Assembly: GCA_036785705.1 (NCBI GenBank)
Contig: JAWUZG010000001.1
Location: 5,084,001-5,148,000 of the forward strand
Length of the DNA: 64,000 bases
Direction of reading: 5' to 3'
Origin: Acanthornis magna
Lineage: Eukaryota > Chordata > Aves > Passeriformes > Acanthizidae
Below are positions 24,467 through 37,600 of the stretch, piece by piece. Below the pieces are notes generated by a model. That model worked only from the letters and a program-made list of their open reading frames with translations. It was not told where the DNA came from and did no database searches. Both the position numbers and the translations under genes were made by a program. How positions within the stretch are numbered: the stretch's first letter is position 1; the number at the start of each line of letters is the position of its first letter.

Positions 24467-27400
24467 TGGGTTTGGTGAGCTACTGTGTTAGACAGCAGCA
24501 ATGTTAAATTCCTGCAGGTGTCCCAAACGTGCTGGTTTTCCTTAAAAATAGAGCAGCCCAGCCAGTGCAAGAAGTGCACTGTGCTTTGTCAGTTTGAACA
24601 CAATATCAGTTTGAGTCACGTCCTTGAAGAGAGGATTCTCCCTACAGGAAACTGTGTGGTGAATACGCAATTTCTTCTAAAGAATTTTACAGCATGATTT
24701 AGATTAAGTGTTACACATCATTAATATTTGTCCAAACATATAGCTCTTGCCCTTCAGCAGAATGACGGAGAGGTATCTTGTAGGAGATCTGCCCAAGGTA
24801 GAAGATCAAGTTCTGGGCTGTAAACTCTAAATTAACAATCAACAACGTGCTAGAGATGTACTCAGCAGGTTCAAGGAAAAGTCAGGAGCTGCAAGTACTA
24901 ACCACTCCTATCTTCTGCAAATTTTTAAGTTTAAATTGGGAAAGAAGAGTATATTCTCACATGTCACTCTTGCAAGATAGTCACAGTAGTTCTATTCTCT
25001 GCCTTTTTACAGCAGCATCTCAAAGAAAGGATATAACATTTAAGTAATTTATTTGTGCTTACTCTGAATGATCTTTCAATGATTGCTCTGCTTAGGAGAA
25101 TTCCTTCTCAGGGAAGCAAGTGCTTTAAAAAATACAGAGATCTATATAATCTGCAGAATATATAATATTTGTCTCTGCTCATTGAACTGTTACTGTAAGA
25201 ATGATTTCTTTCTGCAGAAAGATGAAACTGCATATCAACTGAAATTCCACTTGACAGTTATCAACTGAAATTCCACTTGACAGTGGAGGCAAGGAAATAC
25301 CTGTCATCTGAACCACTCAGTTTGAAACATTAAATTATTCCCATCATCTGGAAAATAATTCCAAAATTCTCAGATTGTAGGCAGAGTTTACTACTGGAGC
25401 AGCAAATTGCTTTTGTCCTAAGAAGCCATTAAACTCCTGGGTATTTAAAGCATTTTCCCTCTCCTTGCTGCTGTGACAGTGCAGGACAATCAACAGAACA
25501 GCCTGACAAAGGGACAGGTGAACACAAAACCCAGGTCATACTGGGCTGGGAGTTTAAGATCAGTTTGAAAGTTCAAAGATTTAGGAGCAAATTCAGGATA
25601 TTTTTATAGTGACATTCCCACAGACCCCTCAGGTATGTGTCTGGTAAAGTTGGCTGTCATTTTCATTATTACTGAGATTTGCTGGCTGACATTGTGAAAA
25701 GGGAGTTGATATGAATACAAAGGACTAGGAATAGTCTTACACAAAAGAGCAGGTAGAGCCATAATTAGGGTGAATTTTTGGATGTGAGTCTGCTTGATAC
25801 AAGCTCCATTGCTCAACCTGTAGACACAATGAAAGCTGCAGACATGAGCAGCTCATGGACCGTGGAAAAACCTTTCTATCAAAAGATTATTGGGAGAGAA
25901 AAATGGATGGAAAGAAAGAAATCTGAAAGAATTACTGAGAAAAGAAAACACTCCTTGTTCTTACTTCCCTCCTGGCTTCAGTGATATAATAGTGAAAACT
26001 TCAAGACTGCTTTTAAAGCACTCCACTGTATGTCTATGGTCTTCATTTGATTTGTTAATTTTATGTTTTTCTGCAGCTATAGTTTCTAGTTTTCTTCCAT
26101 AATATTAGCCAGAAATCAGTTTTGCATTTTAACCATTTAAAAATTCCTGAAACAATGTCTTTTCCAGAATCTGTAAACAATGGAAGATATGTTCCCCAGC
26201 TTCCATTGTTCATGGGAAACGCATCAGTAGATGTTAGAACTTCTTTACATACAATTTATATTACTTCTTCTCTCCCATCATGTACAGGGATAAAAATGAG
26301 CTTTGACTCTCTTTGGGGTATACACAGGCTCACAAAGACAGCTACATTTTTTGTGTCTAAGCTAAATACTGAGGGAGTGACAATACTGATGGTTTTAAAA
26401 ATTTGTCTCTTTTGGGGGTGGTAGAGAAATGAACTTACCAAGGATGTCATAGACACCTTTTGAAAATATTTCTGTACAGATGGAGATGGGTAGCTTGGTT
26501 TTTGTTGTTTTTCTTTTTGTTGGTGGTGTTTATGGGTCCTTTTTGTCAGAGATCATAAACTTGCCGTATGTTTTTGTATAACTTTCTGAAAAATCAGTCG
26601 GCATTATATGTATTTAGCAAAATGTAATTAATAAGATTGAATATCAAAAAATAATACTTGTTCTTCATACAGAACAATATTTGCTCTTAGTACAGAACAC
26701 ATTAACACATAGAAACTTCACAAAATCCATGAAAATCTGTCTCTTTCTGTAACAGCTGCTCTGACTACACAAGAGAAAACCTGTCAGTGTGTTCAGCAGA
26801 CTGGGATTGTATGCCTCTATATTTTCATGTTGGCACATTTCTTCTGCTTATTTAACTGCTTAAATCTCTGGTATATTCTTATTAATAAGAAGGGTTTGAA
26901 AAATGTAGAAAACCCTGCATGTACAGTTCGACCTTTGGAACTGCAGACATGAGCACACAGCTGCCACCAACGTAAAACTAAAAGGAAAGGTGTTGGTAGA
27001 ACAAAAAGTTGGCTAATGGTTTGGACACTTTTTCAGATATTTAAAGTAAAAGACAGATCATGCTCTGAAGAAAGCTATTGAATTTCTGTTCAGTAATGGA
27101 GAAACAATTTTTCAGGTTTCTGTAGATGGGGTTCTCACCTAATCTGCAGCCATGAGATCACCACCAGATCAGCAAGGTGTGGTTTGCAGTGAATTTTATG
27201 GACAAGTGCAGTGCAGCAGCTGAGGTGCTGACATTAGGGCAGGGGTGGTTCCTCTTGGGCTTTTTTACCTAGAGTAGAAGATATTATGAGGTGTACATAT
27301 TACAGTGTAAATATTCAGATCCACTGTTCCATGAGCTTAAATTCAAAAACTGACAATTTTTCATGTTGTTTTATATAATGAAAAGTAGTTTCTAAATAGC

Positions 27401-30400
27401 TCTTTGGAAATTTTTCCTAAGTGAATATGAGAAATCCTCACAGCAGTTTAGTCATCTGGCCTGCAATTGACCATTCTTTTAAGAGATGTTAACTGACAGA
27501 CAATCATTCCAATTGTCAGAATTTGCTTCTGGGAACGTGCTTATGTACCCTATTGAATTCAACAGGAACTCCATTTGTGAGACAAAAAATGGCTTTTGTC
27601 ATACTGTGAAATTAGGCTAAAATTACTCCATGAAATTCCAGGTCTTCTTTAAAAACATTTTCCTACTTTGTAGGCATTTAAAAAATATTTTCTTCCAATT
27701 AAACAGCACAGATTAAAGGGCAGATTTCTTACAGGCAAGATTTTATCCTATATAAGTACAAAATGCTATTATCAACTTTCATGTATTTATATTCTACAAA
27801 TCTCCTCTATATTTTCCAAAGTCACGCAATCTAATCAAGTCTAATCTACCTTGTTCATGTCCTTCCATTATTCCTGGAATGAGAAAATACTTAGAAATTG
27901 CCTTTGTCTTTCAACCATGACATAGTTCTTTGGTGAGTCGGTTTAGTTTATTTTTTAATACTGTCACTATCTACCACTTCCATTCTTCTCTGGTAGGGAT
28001 TAATCAATCTCAGCTTAATAAAAATGTATCTTTCCACATGGTTTCCCTAAAGCATTCATATAAAGTATGATCACTTTTGAAACAACTTTTTAAAAGTTTC
28101 TATCTTTTCAGAGGTTTTATGATATAAAGCTTTTTCTTCTGCAGGGTAGAGATTAACTGTTCTGATAGGAACTCAGCAAAAGTCAGAAGATATTCCTTTC
28201 TGAGACAAAATGCAATGGATTTCCTCGCACCTCCCAGTGGGAAGATGCAGGTCCTGTCTCAAATCTAGTTCAGTATTTAGTTGAATTCGAAGCTCAAATC
28301 AGCACTTTCTCATATTTGCCTGTTTTCAGTACTTCATGCTTCTAGCTTTTGACCTAGTCTGGGCCCCGTGTACCATTTAACATCTGCTCACACAGATCTT
28401 TGGCATCTGTATTGTGGCTTCTTGATTTGTGTCTATTCTAGACATTGTGTCTATTCATCTTGACTATTTTCACAGTGTTTGTGCAAAGAAATACATTTAG
28501 CATTCTCCAGAAATGCCCCAAGAAAGCCAAAGATAATTTCAGTGGTTTTTTCCTGTGAATTACATCTTGCTATGAACAATGATTGATCATGTAGCTCTTA
28601 TTGAAAGGTAAGTTATTTGCAGCATAACTTGAGAAGTAACTCTGAAACCATTAGAATGACTTGCAAAGTAAACTTTATTACAAATGCCTGAATTATCCCC
28701 AGTATATAAGGAAGCTCCTGGCTTCTGCAAAATTGTTCATGTAAGGGATCACTCACCAAACAATGTCAAAGCTTAATAACGCAATGCACTATTTAACACA
28801 TGAAATGATCCTGCTTCTATTATTCCTTGAAGGTTAATTAAGTTAATTTTGTTTGTTATTTTATTCTGGCATTTCATCAATCCATCAGGGTTGATTTTTA
28901 TTTCATGTTACATCTTTATCTATTCCACCTAAATTTTTTTTTTGGGAGGTTAGCTTGTCTGATTGCAATCCAATTATTTAATCAGGAAAACAATGTACTG
29001 ATAGCAAGTCTAGCTAATACCAACAGTGCCAGGGTAAGCTGAGGTAATAAATACAACCTCCACAAGAAAGAGAAACAAAGTCTCTCTGTCTTTTATTACC
29101 TATCACATCACTGAAAAAATATTTTAAAATGTTGAAGATTTGAGAATTTTTACTACATTTGCATTAAATGCATCTTTGCCATTTATTCCTAAATAAATAT
29201 TGTGTCTGAGTTTGGGGGGAGGTGCTTTGTACACTATATCTCTAGGACATACTTCATGAAAATAATGGGTAAGATAAAATCCTCTTTTGCTTATTCATCC
29301 TCATCAAATCTAAATGAGAAATTGTTAATAGATTTCAGAGACCTCATAAAGCTCAGGAATAAAAATTCCCAATAAATAGAGTAGTAGAAATAGGAAGAGC
29401 AGAAAAGTACTCTAAAAACGATCTAGAAAAAATGTTTGATGTTTGGGTCATTTCAGTGACTGATGGCTACTGAAAGAAAAGACTCCTTTGGACAAATTGT
29501 TATTTGACCTAATTTTGGCTTCTGGGGCTTGCACAGCTGTATATTGTGAAGTGCTAAAATGCCTTTTCAGAGGCACCATTGTTGTAGCCCAATATCACAA
29601 AGGCACAGAACATGAACTTCTTAGCCAACTATAGCAACTTTTTATCTGAGAATAAATCACTTTCTATATATTAATTTTTAAAAATCTGTATAAAGCATAC
29701 ATTGAAATTAAAAGAACAGAATACAGGTTATTTTGTATGCCATCACAGTGTGTTCCTCTCTGGTAGAAACTGAGTTGGTTTTGCAAGCTGGGCACCTTTT
29801 TGGGTTTCTGGCCATCACGGAACAGCCAAAGGTAGGGCTGAGCTTCACCTCCCCTCTTTCCATGCTGTCACAGAGCACAATGTCTTAGACAGACCATCCA
29901 GATAAGTAACCTTAACCATTTGCATTTGGGGGGAAGGTTTTCAAGCTCCTACAGCTCTAGTCAGTCACAGCTCATTGCTCCTAACCTTGTTTTCTCTTTC
30001 AGGATGGATTTTATCAAGCCTCCCGCTTATTTCACAGCCCACATGCTTTGCCAGCTGTCCTTGCATAATGCAAAACTCAAGGCTGTTACCTATTCAAAAA
30101 TCAAAGCATCCTCTGAATATAGCCTTTATAGAAGCCCCCTCTGCAAACTTTTAAGATGAGCATTAACCATAACTCATAGAGATAAGCTAAGATACTTATC
30201 CTTTTCCATTTTTCTTTTTAATGCTCAAATCAACCAAAGTATACGTATATAGCTTTGATGGCAAATCACCTTCTGTCAATGGCATGTTTCAGTTGGAAGG
30301 ACTCTTGAGACTTGTCATGCTTGGGGTCCCTAATAGTCTCTTCTGTCAGAAGAAAATTGGGTTCCTAGTAAAATGTTTGCTCTAAAACTGCATAAAAACT

Positions 30401-31147
30401 AATGGCTGTATCCAGCTATGTACATTGCCGGAAGCCACAGTCTGCTAGGAGAATTGCTTTTATTTGGAGGTTTGATATCATCATGCTGTCAAGGGCCTCA
30501 CACTGGCGTTTGGCAGCCAGGACAATGAGTTCATTGCGCTTTTTATTGCAGGAAACCTTAAAGCCAGCCTGCGGCTCTGTCCCCAGTGGAAGCTGATAAT
30601 TTTAACAATGATGCTCATCCTGAAATTTTCTAATCAAAAAGTTTAGCTTCATCAGGTTGCTGAATGCCCTTCAAACTTGGGTATGACCATTCAGAACAGA
30701 CAGAGCAGGTGGTTATTGCTTGTGTTGCTCCTGAGATATGGGCCATGTCGGGCAAGTTGGGACAAAAATGTAGCAAAACGGCCTTATAAGTGAAACATTA
30801 GACGCAAGCTAAAGAAAATTCCCATTTAAAAAAACAGAAATATAAGCCAAAACATAAATCAAATCCTTAGCAACAAGAAAAAGTATGGTTACACAGAGCC
30901 ATACACTTCTTCTGTCCTAAAGGAAGGCTCTTTGTGAAAAATGCTTTTCTGAAAGGAGTGAAACCTAGGGAAGGCAAGAATTTAAGTAGGGATCTGGTCT
31001 CTTTCATATTCAAAATAAACTTAATAACGATACGTTTTGTCAGAGTCATTCATAGCTGTCTGTGTTCTGACACCTGTGAAACAGAAAGGTTTGCTTCTGG
31101 CTGTCACATTTCTATTTCTACATGAGCACTACACCTTTCCATGGGTG
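24467..31147. other. Unique non-coding sequence, no gene seen
   Basis: Open frames do not exceed about 100 codons, and 26.5-29.9 kb has no frame of 60 codons or more. The one clear structure is the 26-bp tandem duplication at 25233-25284. A pyrimidine-AG junction near 30002 precedes a 79-codon frame that I cannot identify. The block 30400-30620 looks compositionally balanced and is noted as a possible conserved non-coding stretch. Confidence 0.65.
25233..25284. repeat. Perfect 26-bp tandem duplication
   Basis: Two identical 26-bp units (25233-25258 and 25259-25284) lie head to tail, each starting TATCAACTGAAATTCC and ending TTGACAGT. The lack of differences implies a recent slippage or duplication event, or an assembly artefact. 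The unit has no obvious function. Confidence 0.95.
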
Positions 31148-31333
31148 TATGGTGCCAGGACACTGCAGGGCTGGCAGGGACCCCAGGCTCGGGAGTGGCA
31201 AGGGCTTTTGGGGACAGCAGGGCAGACCAGGGGGAGCCAGGAGAGCTGTCTCCTCAGGTTTCCCTGGGGATGGGGATAGGACATTGGCCTGGCTCGTGGC
31301 TGGGCAGAGCAGGGCTGTGGCAAGGCTGGAGAT
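31148..31333. other. GC-rich patch beside CR1
   Basis: About 185 bp is rich in GGG and AGG on the + strand and clearly richer in G+C than the surrounding sequence. It lies where the 3' end of the adjacent minus-strand CR1 copy would be expected, but I cannot align it to the CR1 tail. It contains a quadruplex-capable stretch at 31202-31234. The overlapping frames on both strands (110-115 codons) extend into the CR1 sequence and are not genes. Confidence 0.55.
31202..31234 (+). other. G-quadruplex-capable motif
   Basis: On the + strand the G-runs are GGG, GGGG, GGG and GGGGG, with loops CTTTT, ACAGCA and CAGACCA (5, 6 and 7 bases). This satisfies the G3+N1-7 rule, although long loops make it a weaker candidate than the one at 14173. 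Confidence 0.55.
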
Positions 31334-31600
31334 GGTGTCCTGTGATCCTTCCACCAGACCAGGACACTCAAAGCCCCATCCAACCTGGCCTTGAACACTT
31401 CCAGGGATGGAGCATCCACAGCTGCTCTGGGCAACCTGTACCAGTGCCTCATCATCCTCACAGTAAAGAATTTCTTCCTAATATCTAATCTAAACCTACA
31501 CTCTTTCAGTTTAAAGCCATTCGTCCTTGTCCAGTCACTTCATGCCTTCGTAAAAAGTCCCTGTCCAGCTCTCTTTAAGGGCTCCTTATATATTTCTATT
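31334..31600 (-). mobile_element. CR1 LINE fragment, - orientation
   Basis: The + strand reads as the reverse complement of the CR1 3' region, with wording very close to the avian consensus. It runs through CCATCCAACCTGGCCTTGAA, CTCTGGGCAACCTGTACC, AAGAATTTCTTCCTAATATC and CCTTGTCC. In sense orientation this corresponds to the C-terminal part of ORF2 and the 3' untranslated region. The extreme 3' tail is missing or unrecognisable on the left, where a GC-rich patch begins. On the right, similarity fades after about 31590. It is broken by frameshifts and stops, so it is not functional. It is the best preserved CR1 piece in the window. Confidence 0.92.
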
Positions 31601-34600
31601 CTGATCAACACCTCATTAGATTTCAAATTGTACAGCTGTGATCTGAGATGGTGAGCATCTCTGGTATTTGACACTAACACAAAAATCTGGATTTTGGTCT
31701 AAGTCTGTTAATTAATATTGCATTTATGCATTACGTATTGTACTATAAAGCTGTCCGCACTAAAGAAATATCTGGATGATCTGAAATGCATAAAGAATTT
31801 AAGTGCTGTACAAAGTTATCATCAAATTTTTCATTTAAATGTGAAAAATGTTTTATATGTAAGAATATCCGCATTTTAAAAATGAAGTAGCTGAAATAAT
31901 TTTAAAGGTAAAATCTGTTTTTCAAAAGATTGTTGTGAAGACATTTGAAGTCCCTCTATTTCAAAGTGTGAGGAGTTAGCCTGGGATGCAGAAAATAAAA
32001 ATATAAAATACCTTTTCTTTGTCTGAATTACCATTTTGGAAATAAAAATTTGCCTTTCTGTCCTCTGAATTGGTCTAGAGAGTCTCTTAAACTTGTTTCT
32101 CTTGTAGGCTAGGGCAGCACTGTCAATATCAATTGTAGAAGCCCTAATTCAGTGTCTTCTCCCTCCAAGTTCAAGCCTTTGGAAATGTTTCTCCTTTTCC
32201 ACTGCACTAATCCTGAAGCAGAAAAATAATTCTCCTGAAATGGAAATTCAACAGACTATTACAGTGCATGTCTGTAAAGAATAAACAAGTTATCTAGCCA
32301 ATCCTGATTTAGTGAATAAAGTCCTGCATGCTGATGCTGCTTGGGAGTTCAAGAACACAGTGTTCTAAGAAATAGAGTAACAATAAAGCCTGATATTCCC
32401 TTCAGAGCCATCATTCCCTTAATAGAGGATTTCCCTGAGGTTTACAGCCATCTAGCAATATTACTTCACTTCTCTGCACTGAATTAGGCCCAAGGACAAC
32501 CGTATAAATGAAGCTGATGTAACAGAGTTCACAAAAAGGTAAAGCAACTTTTCACATGCCTTCACCTTTTCTAGTTTTGGTCCCAATTCTTGATTTGTAC
32601 ATTCAACATATTACTGACATTGATAAACTGCATAAAAATGGAGATTAGTGTTTCTGCTGCATTAGGAAGAATTTATCCTGCATTTTTAAGGCATCTTTCA
32701 GAATGTACCACACAAACAAAAGTCTAATTTATGCCCATCAGCCTTGAGCCACTGCATTACAAATGATATAACAACAATCCAGAGCCCAAGCTGGTGGATT
32801 CTTGTCTATTACTCCATGGTGTTGTGGGGGTAATTTTGATCTTATTGAAACAATGGGATTTTTGTTGTTAATTCCAATGGGACTAAGATTACACTTTAGA
32901 GTTGACACAAACCTGAACCCCCCGCACCAAGGTGGGATCCTCTGCTCCCCACAGCCACCGCAAGAGCTTTGTGGTCCCAACCCAGCTGGCCATGAGCCAG
33001 GTAACCAGTGGCACGTGGAGGTGTCTCAAGCACGGTTTGTGTTCCTGGCTCAGACTCAGACTGAAATTGCTGCCAAACCGCAGAAAGTCCGCATGTGTCA
33101 TTGGTGCTTTTGGAATGGGAAAGGAGAGGGATCTGGCAGAGAGCTCAAGGCAGCGCAGGCTCAAACTAATAACATTATATCCTCAGGTTAGGGACGAGAT
33201 CCAGACAGGCACTTACAACCCTAATATGCAGCTTGGGTGGAATACAGGCTCTTGAGTCCAAGTGGTTGGGACATGGCCCTGGGAAGGGAATCCAATGCTC
33301 AGTACAACCATTTCTACACTTTACACTTTGTCTGGTGATGCTTTAAGACAGAGTTTAGGAATAGCGTCTTAGTGCTCACAATTCAGAGAGTGAATTCTGA
33401 ATTCAGTCCCTCTGTTGACTTCTTGTGTTTGAACTTGGTGAGATTCTCATCAGAGCTGTCCCACTTTGAGAAATAATCTTTAGGTTTTGGCTCTTACCTG
33501 CTGTTAGTAGAGTTTCTTGGGATGGAAAAGATTTAAGCTGGAAATTTTCCACATCAAAGTTCTAGCATCTAGGTAACAATCTTAAAAATATAAGACTATT
33601 ACGTAAGTTTGTAGAGGTCACTGATTTGTTTGAAAAGTCTAACACACACCTCTTGTATAACTATAAAAAGTGATGAACACACAGAAGTGTTGAATGGCTT
33701 TCTACAGCATGTCCTAAGGGTGGCTCAGGTGTTTCTTGCTCAGAATATTGACTGTACCAATGCAACACGCTTTCTGTTCAGTGTATAAGATATGCAAATG
33801 CTCAAGTGAATTGCAAAAATGCTACACAATAAGCCAGGAACCTACAGTACCACAGTGATGCTTAATCCTTTATCAGTATGAGCCCAAGTCCCTGTGAGCA
33901 CTCCATCCAAACTCTTATATTTTCAGCTGCATTTCCCAAACATTGTTATCTTTTTGGATTCAAATTGTTTGCATAAATATCCACTTATCTGATATTCCTT
34001 TGACCAATGACCACAATCCCTGTGAAGGACAGAATGTTTCTTAGAATGTGGACATACTGTGTCTAATCGCACTCAAGCATCCAAGAAGACCTGGAGAAGA
34101 AATAGAACAGAAAAATCACTGCATATACAGGTGAGTTGTTGAGGTTCAGCATTAATAATTTTAATATGGTTAATAATTAGAACATCATATTCTGCCCACA
34201 GTTCAATGTTAAATGCCAGAAACAAACTTTTATCAAATCAAAACAACACACCTGCCATATTCTAAGCAGTACTATAAGACTGTATTTTTCTGGTTCAGAA
34301 AAACATTATATGCTCAGTATGTAATCAAAACATATAAAACTTGGATGATTCCCTTGCTTTAACAAACATAACAAGGTATGGAAAAAAAAGCAGATGGTCT
34401 TTTTCATTATGGGATCAGATTTAGAAAAACAGGAAAGCTATGTCTAGAGAACAAGATCAAAAGTGAAGCTTTCAGACTCTAGATATCCCTGTTTAATTAA
34501 TTAATATTTCATAACCTGAAAGTTCATCCATTATTAAGACTCGTAGTGGAGAAGTAAGTTTAAAAATCTAAAATGTAAACATTATTTCACTTTACTGTAT

Positions 34601-37600
34601 AAAAGGGACATTGGCTTTCTGTCTTGAAACACATGACCTAAACTTTTACTTTTTACAATCTGGAGATCTCTGTCCTACAGTTTGACTTTCTATCCCTGTA
34701 GCTTCTATGCTTCTCTCTTGTATTAGTTCCTACTACCGAAAAATGTGATAAATTTAAAACTGTGTATTTAAGCAACCTAGGATTGTTAAACAAATTTTAA
34801 AAAAAATAAAAGAAAGGAGTGCAAATAACTGTGAAGACAGGTCTTTAGTGTTAAAATTGTTTAATTAATTAATTGTTTCATCATTTAAAATTGTTCTGTC
34901 CACACATACTTAAGAGGGAGGATGCAAGGATGGGTCAAGGTGCAAATCATCAACCTATCTTTAACAAAATAGTTTAATCCATCTGCAAATTTCATATGTG
35001 ATTGAAAATGACTTTATATATGGCATTTTCACCTGCGTTTGGGACTCTCTTTGGGAAGCACACACAGGGTTGGGAGGCTTGGACTTTCAGTCCATTCTGC
35101 TGTGATACAAAGAAAAACGTGAGACAGGATTTGCTGTAAGAGCTCCCATATTTCTGTGGGTAAAGAAATGCTCAGTTTCAAGTTCTGAAACAGTTCCACT
35201 GGCTTCTGTCAAGTGTCACTATGGAAAAAAGCATTCATCATTTGAAGAGAACACAAAGTTTTCAACACTACAGATTTCTGTTTTCTGTCACTTTAAGTTA
35301 TCACTATTTGTGGTCATGAATCCTCACATTTTCTTTTCCAGGAAGACATTCTGGATGAAGTTCTGCATTTTTCACAACAAAATATGTATTTTCTGTTAGA
35401 CAGGAAGACACTGACTTAATTTCAGAATATGGTGATGCATTTGTAAGCTTAATGTAGGATAATCTACAAACAACCCTTATGCTCTTCTGTTTCATTTTTC
35501 TCTGGATTACAGCATTGTGTAGTCTCTTTTAGGGGCAATCATTATCCCATTACTCCTAGATAAATTAGAATAATATAGCTGTTGTTTATCAGGAAGGTAT
35601 CTGGTTTTCCAGGTTTCCAACAGTTTGAGACTAGTTTGACTTGTCTAGTGGAATTATTTCCCACTAAAATGCATTTTAAAGATAAGCTGGACTACTGACT
35701 TTCATGCTGTCATCTTTCACAAGCCTGTCCCCTGAGATTTCGGCTATGAAAATCAGTCCCTCCTTGAAGGTTAAATATGACACATAACTTTCTTGTGAAG
35801 CCTGATAGGCTCCAGATGCAAAACAAGCTCAGTGCATGCCTGCTAAGGAAAATTTTCTCCTTTACTGACAAATTTGGATGCTTTTGTGCTTATGACAACT
35901 GTTTGCACAGCACGTCCTCTGCAGCAAAATATGGTGTGGATCTGCATTTGGCAGGGAGTTTCTCCCCTCTCTCTCTCCTCTCTCACCAAGCCTGGCAGCT
36001 GGTTCCCCCACGATTTCCTATGCAAGTCCTGCATTTCGTACCTAGGACCAGGCCTGCTGAGGCTGCACAGACAGCACTGTGAAATCTGCCATCAGTTGGT
36101 GTGTGCCTCTGCTTCTGCACTCGCAGCCTGCAGATCACACTGGATGCTTACAAACCTCTTACTGGGAATCAGTCCTGATTGACATTAAATTTCAGTCCCT
36201 GCTCGCTCAGATCATATGTGGTAGTGACCATTTTAATATTTTAGATCTATAGCCAGGGATGTCCCCTTGCCCTAATTAATACAAATCCAGCAATAATTCC
36301 TGAATCTAGAGTCATACTTTAAATAAGAATTACTTGTGAAGCTAGAGCAACAGGATAACAGCAAGCCCAGAAGAATTCAAATAAAGGCAAAGTTAATGAA
36401 GCTGTGGTTTTTTTAAAGTATAAGTAAGTAAAAAATATTTCACAGATAATGGTTCGTCTATTTGTTGGAAACAAATATTTATTAATAGGAATTAGGTTGC
36501 ATTTGGACAGGATGTAATCAAGTTTTGAATTTTCTATGGCATCAAATACAGTTGCTTCTACATTTTTGGTAAGACTTTAAAATAATCCTTTTACCGCCTC
36601 CATCCTTCTTGTAAGACATCAAAACCAGATCTATTTGCACTGCATTTATAATGAAGAATAAACACTCCTACAAGGTCTGATCCTGTAACACTCACTTGGA
36701 AGAGTTGGCCCATTAACTTATGTTGATGTTGAATCAGCGTTCAAGTTGAGTCAGAAGAATCTTTTCTATTAATTTCCAGAGGTTTTGAATGAGATTCTTG
36801 AGTGACAACAAGACTTTTTTGAGTGAGTTATCCAAAGGCACATTAGTTACTTAGGTATGTTTGGGCATCTGGAATAGTTCCCATCGTGAAGTGAGAAAAG
36901 GATTCTCATTGTCAGTGAAAAGCAGTAAACACTTTCTGTTCTTTGCCAAAATCAATATCTGTGCCAAGGAAGTTCAACAAACTCAAACTCCTGTGGAACG
37001 ATTAGACCAAATACATCCAAAGCTGCATCAAACATCTATCTGGGATATAGATTTTTCATTCTAGCCCTTACAACAAACTCCAGTATACTGCAGAAATAAA
37101 AATATATTTAGTCCATGAGCAAATTTAAAAAGAATGGAAAAAAAGAAAGACAAATAAGGAAAAAACCACTATCATTGAAACTACCTTTAGAACAGAAGAT
37201 ATATTTTCTAGGGTATAACTCTTGGAATTCTCCAGCTTTACATGGGGATTTAGTTGGGGTTTGGGTTTTTTTCTTGACTTTCATTCTAATCAGTCAACGC
37301 CTTACCTTCCTACTGTAAGCTTCATTCAAGCTTTTCAGCATATATTGGGCCCTTTTAAAGATCCACACTGTTAATGAGGCACATGTTGAGGATAAGGAAT
37401 TGGAAAAGTGATATATGATGTATCTCAGTTTGACTGCCTGAATAAACCTAGACCTATTTTCAATAAATATTGTATTCAGTAGGTTCCATGGATCTTAGTG
37501 ACTGCTTGAGCTCTTCGTAGAGGTATATTTTAATTTTTTTTAAGTGATGTGGATGATATTTTTCTTCACTCAAGTAAAAATATTGAAAAATTTTAAAGAT

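Noticed and set aside
29985..30159. Possible splice acceptor followed by a 79-codon frame
   Set aside because: A pyrimidine tract with TTTCAG at about 29997-30002 is suggestive, but the encoded residues match nothing I know and no donor or partner exon is evident.
30276..30340. Weak CR1-like wording (TTTCAGTTGGAAGGACTC)
   Set aside because: Only one short block resembles a CR1 3' variant, and there is no tail octamer or further colinear match.
31118..31488. Overlapping 78-115-codon frames on both strands
   Set aside because: They are explained by the GC-rich patch and the antisense CR1 fragment.
34490..34885. TTAATTAATTAA runs as possible regulatory palindromes
   Set aside because: Short AT palindromes are expected in this base composition, and no other signal accompanies them.
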